Shown: positions 13,058 through 15,015 of the stretch, piece after piece
Layout of the letters: every line of letters begins with the position of its first letter
Numbering within the stretch: position 1 is the stretch's first letter
Source of the DNA: an uncultured Clostridia bacterium
Lineage (GTDB): Bacteria > Bacillota > Clostridia > UBA1381 > UMGS1253
Direction of reading: 5' to 3'
Length of the DNA stretch: 15,015 nucleotides
Assembly: GCA_937892135.1 (NCBI GenBank)
Contig: CALAUK010000058.1
Location: 1 to 15,015 of the forward strand
Notes under the pieces: model-generated
The model's database searches: none
Told to the model about the DNA's origin: nothing
The model's input: only the letters and a program-made list of their open reading frames with translations
Translations under genes and position numbers: made by a program

Positions 13058-15015
13058 ATGAAAAATCTCAAGAAAGTTTTAGCACTAGTATTAGTTCTTG
13101 CTATGTCCCTTTCAGTTGTAGCTTTTGCTGGCACAACATTCCCGGACGTTGCAGACACAGCTAGCTATGCTGAAGCTGCAAAAGTTCTTAAGTCACTAAA
13201 TATTATGGTTGGTGACGAGCAGGGTAACTTCAACCCTGACAAAACAGTTACAAGAGCCGAGATGGCAAAGCTTCTTTGCGCTATCACAGGTTCAGCTGAC
13301 CTAGCTCCCGCTTACTGCGGATTTAACGACGTTCCCGCTGACCACTGGGCAAGCGGTTACATCGCAGTTGCTAGAAACAACGGCTGGATCGCAGGTTACG
13401 GCGATGGTAACTTTGGTCCTAACGATATCGTTCTTTACGAGCAGGCTATCAAGCTTGTTATGTCAGCTCTTAACTACGGCGTATATGCTGAAGAGCAGGG
13501 CGGATACCCCTATGGTTGGTTGATGGCTGCTGGCGAAGCTGAAGTTACAAGAGCAGGCGCAACAGGTGCTGTTGGCGAAGAGTGCTCAAGAGCTAAGATC
13601 GCTATGATCATCTACTACGCTCTAGAAGCTAACATGATGAAGCAGACAGCTTTCGGTGACAAGAAATGGGAAATCATCGAGGGTCAGACACTTCTAACAA
13701 AGTATCTTGATACATACAAGGTAGAAGGTAAAGTTGCTAACACATATAAGCATGACGTTACTCTTGAAGAAGGTTTCGTAACATACGATATGACAAAGAT
13801 CGCTGGCATGAGCATTTCTCAGGCTAAGGCTCAGACTATCGCTTCTGATACTCTTGGTGCTAGTCCTATAGGTACTCCTGTAACTCATTACGCTATTGCT
13901 GAGATCGATGCTGCTGGCACAGACGCTGCTGATCTTCTAGCTTACTCTACAGTTGCTTACATCAACGTTAACGAAGATGGTGAGCTTGCACTAGTAGCTA
14001 TCGCTGCTAAGGGCAACAAGAATAAGACAGTTGAAATCGCAGACATGGAAAAAGTTTACGATGCTTCCAAAGACTCTGGTGAGAGAGCTTCAAGACTTCC
14101 TGAGCTTGTTGATTCTACTAACTACAGATTCTCTTACTGGACAGGCGACAGAGACACAGACGCTGCTATCACTCCTTTGAAGCTTGATCCTTCTGTTGTA
14201 GTTGTTGTTAACAGCACAGCTCCTCAGGCTATGTCAGCTTTCCAGATTGATGGTTCTGACCTTAACACAACTGTTGAAACAGTTGAAGTTTTAGCTAACC
14301 TTGTTCCTGCAAATGGTACAATTAAGCTAACAGATACAGATAGCGATGGTTACTATGACCTAATCGAGATCACATCTTATGACGTAGCAGTTGTTGACTA
14401 TGTTAACGTTGCAAAAGAGAAGATCATCTTAAAGGCTAACACAGCTGCAAGAGGTTCTATCTCCTTCGATAAGGAAGCTCTAACACATCTAACAGATGTA
14501 TCTATCACTCTTGATGGCAAAGCTATTGAGCTTGCTGATCTTCAGGAGAATGATATCCTAACAATTTCTACAAACAGCTATTCAGATCCTACTTACTACG
14601 ATATTATCGTAACAAGAAAGTCTGTTGAAGGTAAGGTTTCTGCTTTGAAAACTTCTGACGGTATTGCTTATATCGGCGGCGAAGGCTACAAAGTAGTTTC
14701 TGACCTAGTTGAGTATGGTGTAGATATTGACATGAACGTTGAAGGCGTATTCTACCTAGACGCTCAGGGCAAGATCGCTTACGTTGACGACCAGACAGTT
14801 GCTTCTGACGACTATGCTATCGTTGACAAGTTTGCTGTTAACTCTATGGATGAAGTTTCTATCAGAATGTTAACATACGAAGGCGTTGCTCTAACAGCTC
14901 CTGTTGCAGAAGAAGTTAAGATCAACGGCGTAAAAGTTGTTCTTGATGCAGTTCCCACTGCTGCAGCACTAGCTTCTATGGATATTACTCTTGAGGGTAC
15001 AATTCCTGCTGCAGA
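13058..15015 (+). CDS. Secreted S-layer homology (SLH) domain protein, N-terminal part (cut by window edge)
   Basis: The first 652 residues are present and the frame is open at the right edge. A signal peptide (MKNLKKVLAL, then a hydrophobic core, cleavage probably after AFA at 24) precedes two clear SLH domains: about 28-78 (FPDVADTASYAEAA ... TVTRAEMAKLLCAITG) and 89-141 (FNDVPADHWASGYIAVA ... NDIVLYEQAIKLVMSAL). A weaker third copy lies at about 147-190. SLH triplets bind pyruvylated or similar secondary cell-wall polymers and hold the protein on the cell surface. The remaining 450 residues are beta-rich, with VEGKV at 222-226 and 523-527 and a DxDxDGxxD calcium-loop-like motif at 426-434; I assign no function to this part. 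Start: AAGGAGG is 8 bp before the ATG at 13058. Codon use differs from the neighbours (many GCT, GTT, ATC, AAC and CTA), as expected for very high expression. Confidence 0.94.
   Translation, partial: MKNLKKVLALVLVLAMSLSVVAFAGTTFPDVADTASYAEAAKVLKSLNIMVGDEQGNFNPDKTVTRAEMAKLLCAITGSADLAPAYCGFNDVPADHWASGYIAVARNNGWIAGYGDGNFGPNDIVLYEQAIKLVMSALNYGVYAEEQGGYPYGWLMAAGEAEVTRAGATGAVGEECSRAKIAMIIYYALEANMMKQTAFGDKKWEIIEGQTLLTKYLDTYKVEGKVANTYKHDVTLEEGFVTYDMTKIAGMSISQAKAQTIASDTLGASPIGTPVTHYAIAEIDAAGTDAADLLAYSTVAYINVNEDGELALVAIAAKGNKNKTVEIADMEKVYDASKDSGERASRLPELVDSTNYRFSYWTGDRDTDAAITPLKLDPSVVVVVNSTAPQAMSAFQIDGSDLNTTVETVEVLANLVPANGTIKLTDTDSDGYYDLIEITSYDVAVVDYVNVAKEKIILKANTAARGSISFDKEALTHLTDVSITLDGKAIELADLQENDILTISTNSYSDPTYYDIIVTRKSVEGKVSALKTSDGIAYIGGEGYKVVSDLVEYGVDIDMNVEGVFYLDAQGKIAYVDDQTVASDDYAIVDKFAVNSMDEVSIRMLTYEGVALTAPVAEEVKINGVKVVLDAVPTAAALASMDITLEGTIPAA

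Overview
The window looks like a chromosomal segment of an anaerobic Bacillota, most likely an uncultured member of the Clostridia. The reasons are AT-rich DNA, strong AGGAGG-type ribosome binding sites, consensus sigma-A promoters, a MurT/GatD-type pair, a MATE protein of the clostridial type, and a secreted protein with S-layer homology (SLH) domains. The placement is inferred from gene content only.

Layout. (1) Positions 1-824, minus strand: an Lrp/AsnC regulator and, overlapping it, the start of a class I/II aminotransferase that runs off the left edge. The shared promoter carries an 8-bp inverted repeat that may be the regulator's own operator. (2) Positions 1017-3255, plus strand: a small two-helix membrane protein and an NFACT/RqcH ribosome quality-control protein. 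They end at a bidirectional terminator shared with the next unit. (3) Positions 3272-11183, minus strand: eight tightly packed genes read from one recognisable promoter at 11205-11233. In order of transcription they are a GT28 MGDG-synthase-like glycosyltransferase, a MATE/MOP transporter, a PglC-type sugar-1-phosphate transferase, an ATP-grasp ligase, a MurT-like Mur ligase, a GatD-like protein, HisH and HisF. (4) Positions 11349-12617, plus strand: a divergent membrane GT2 glycosyltransferase with its own consensus promoter and terminator. (5) Positions 12894-15015, plus strand: a very strong promoter, a long leader with inverted repeats, and an SLH-domain surface protein that is cut by the right edge.

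The eight-gene unit is the most interesting part. The GatD-like protein has lost the catalytic Cys, the catalytic His and the conserved Arg of this glutaminase family. The next gene, hisH, keeps an intact Cys-His-Glu triad. HisF has Gln at position 130, where the PRFAR cyclase uses a catalytic Asp, but keeps the residues that gate the ammonia channel. No other histidine gene is in the window and the operon ends at hisF. One reading is that HisHF here makes ammonia for a ligase (MurT or the ATP-grasp protein) acting on a cell-surface sugar or peptide conjugate that is lipid-linked by the sugar transferase and moved by the MATE-like protein. This is inference; the residue changes are directly visible.
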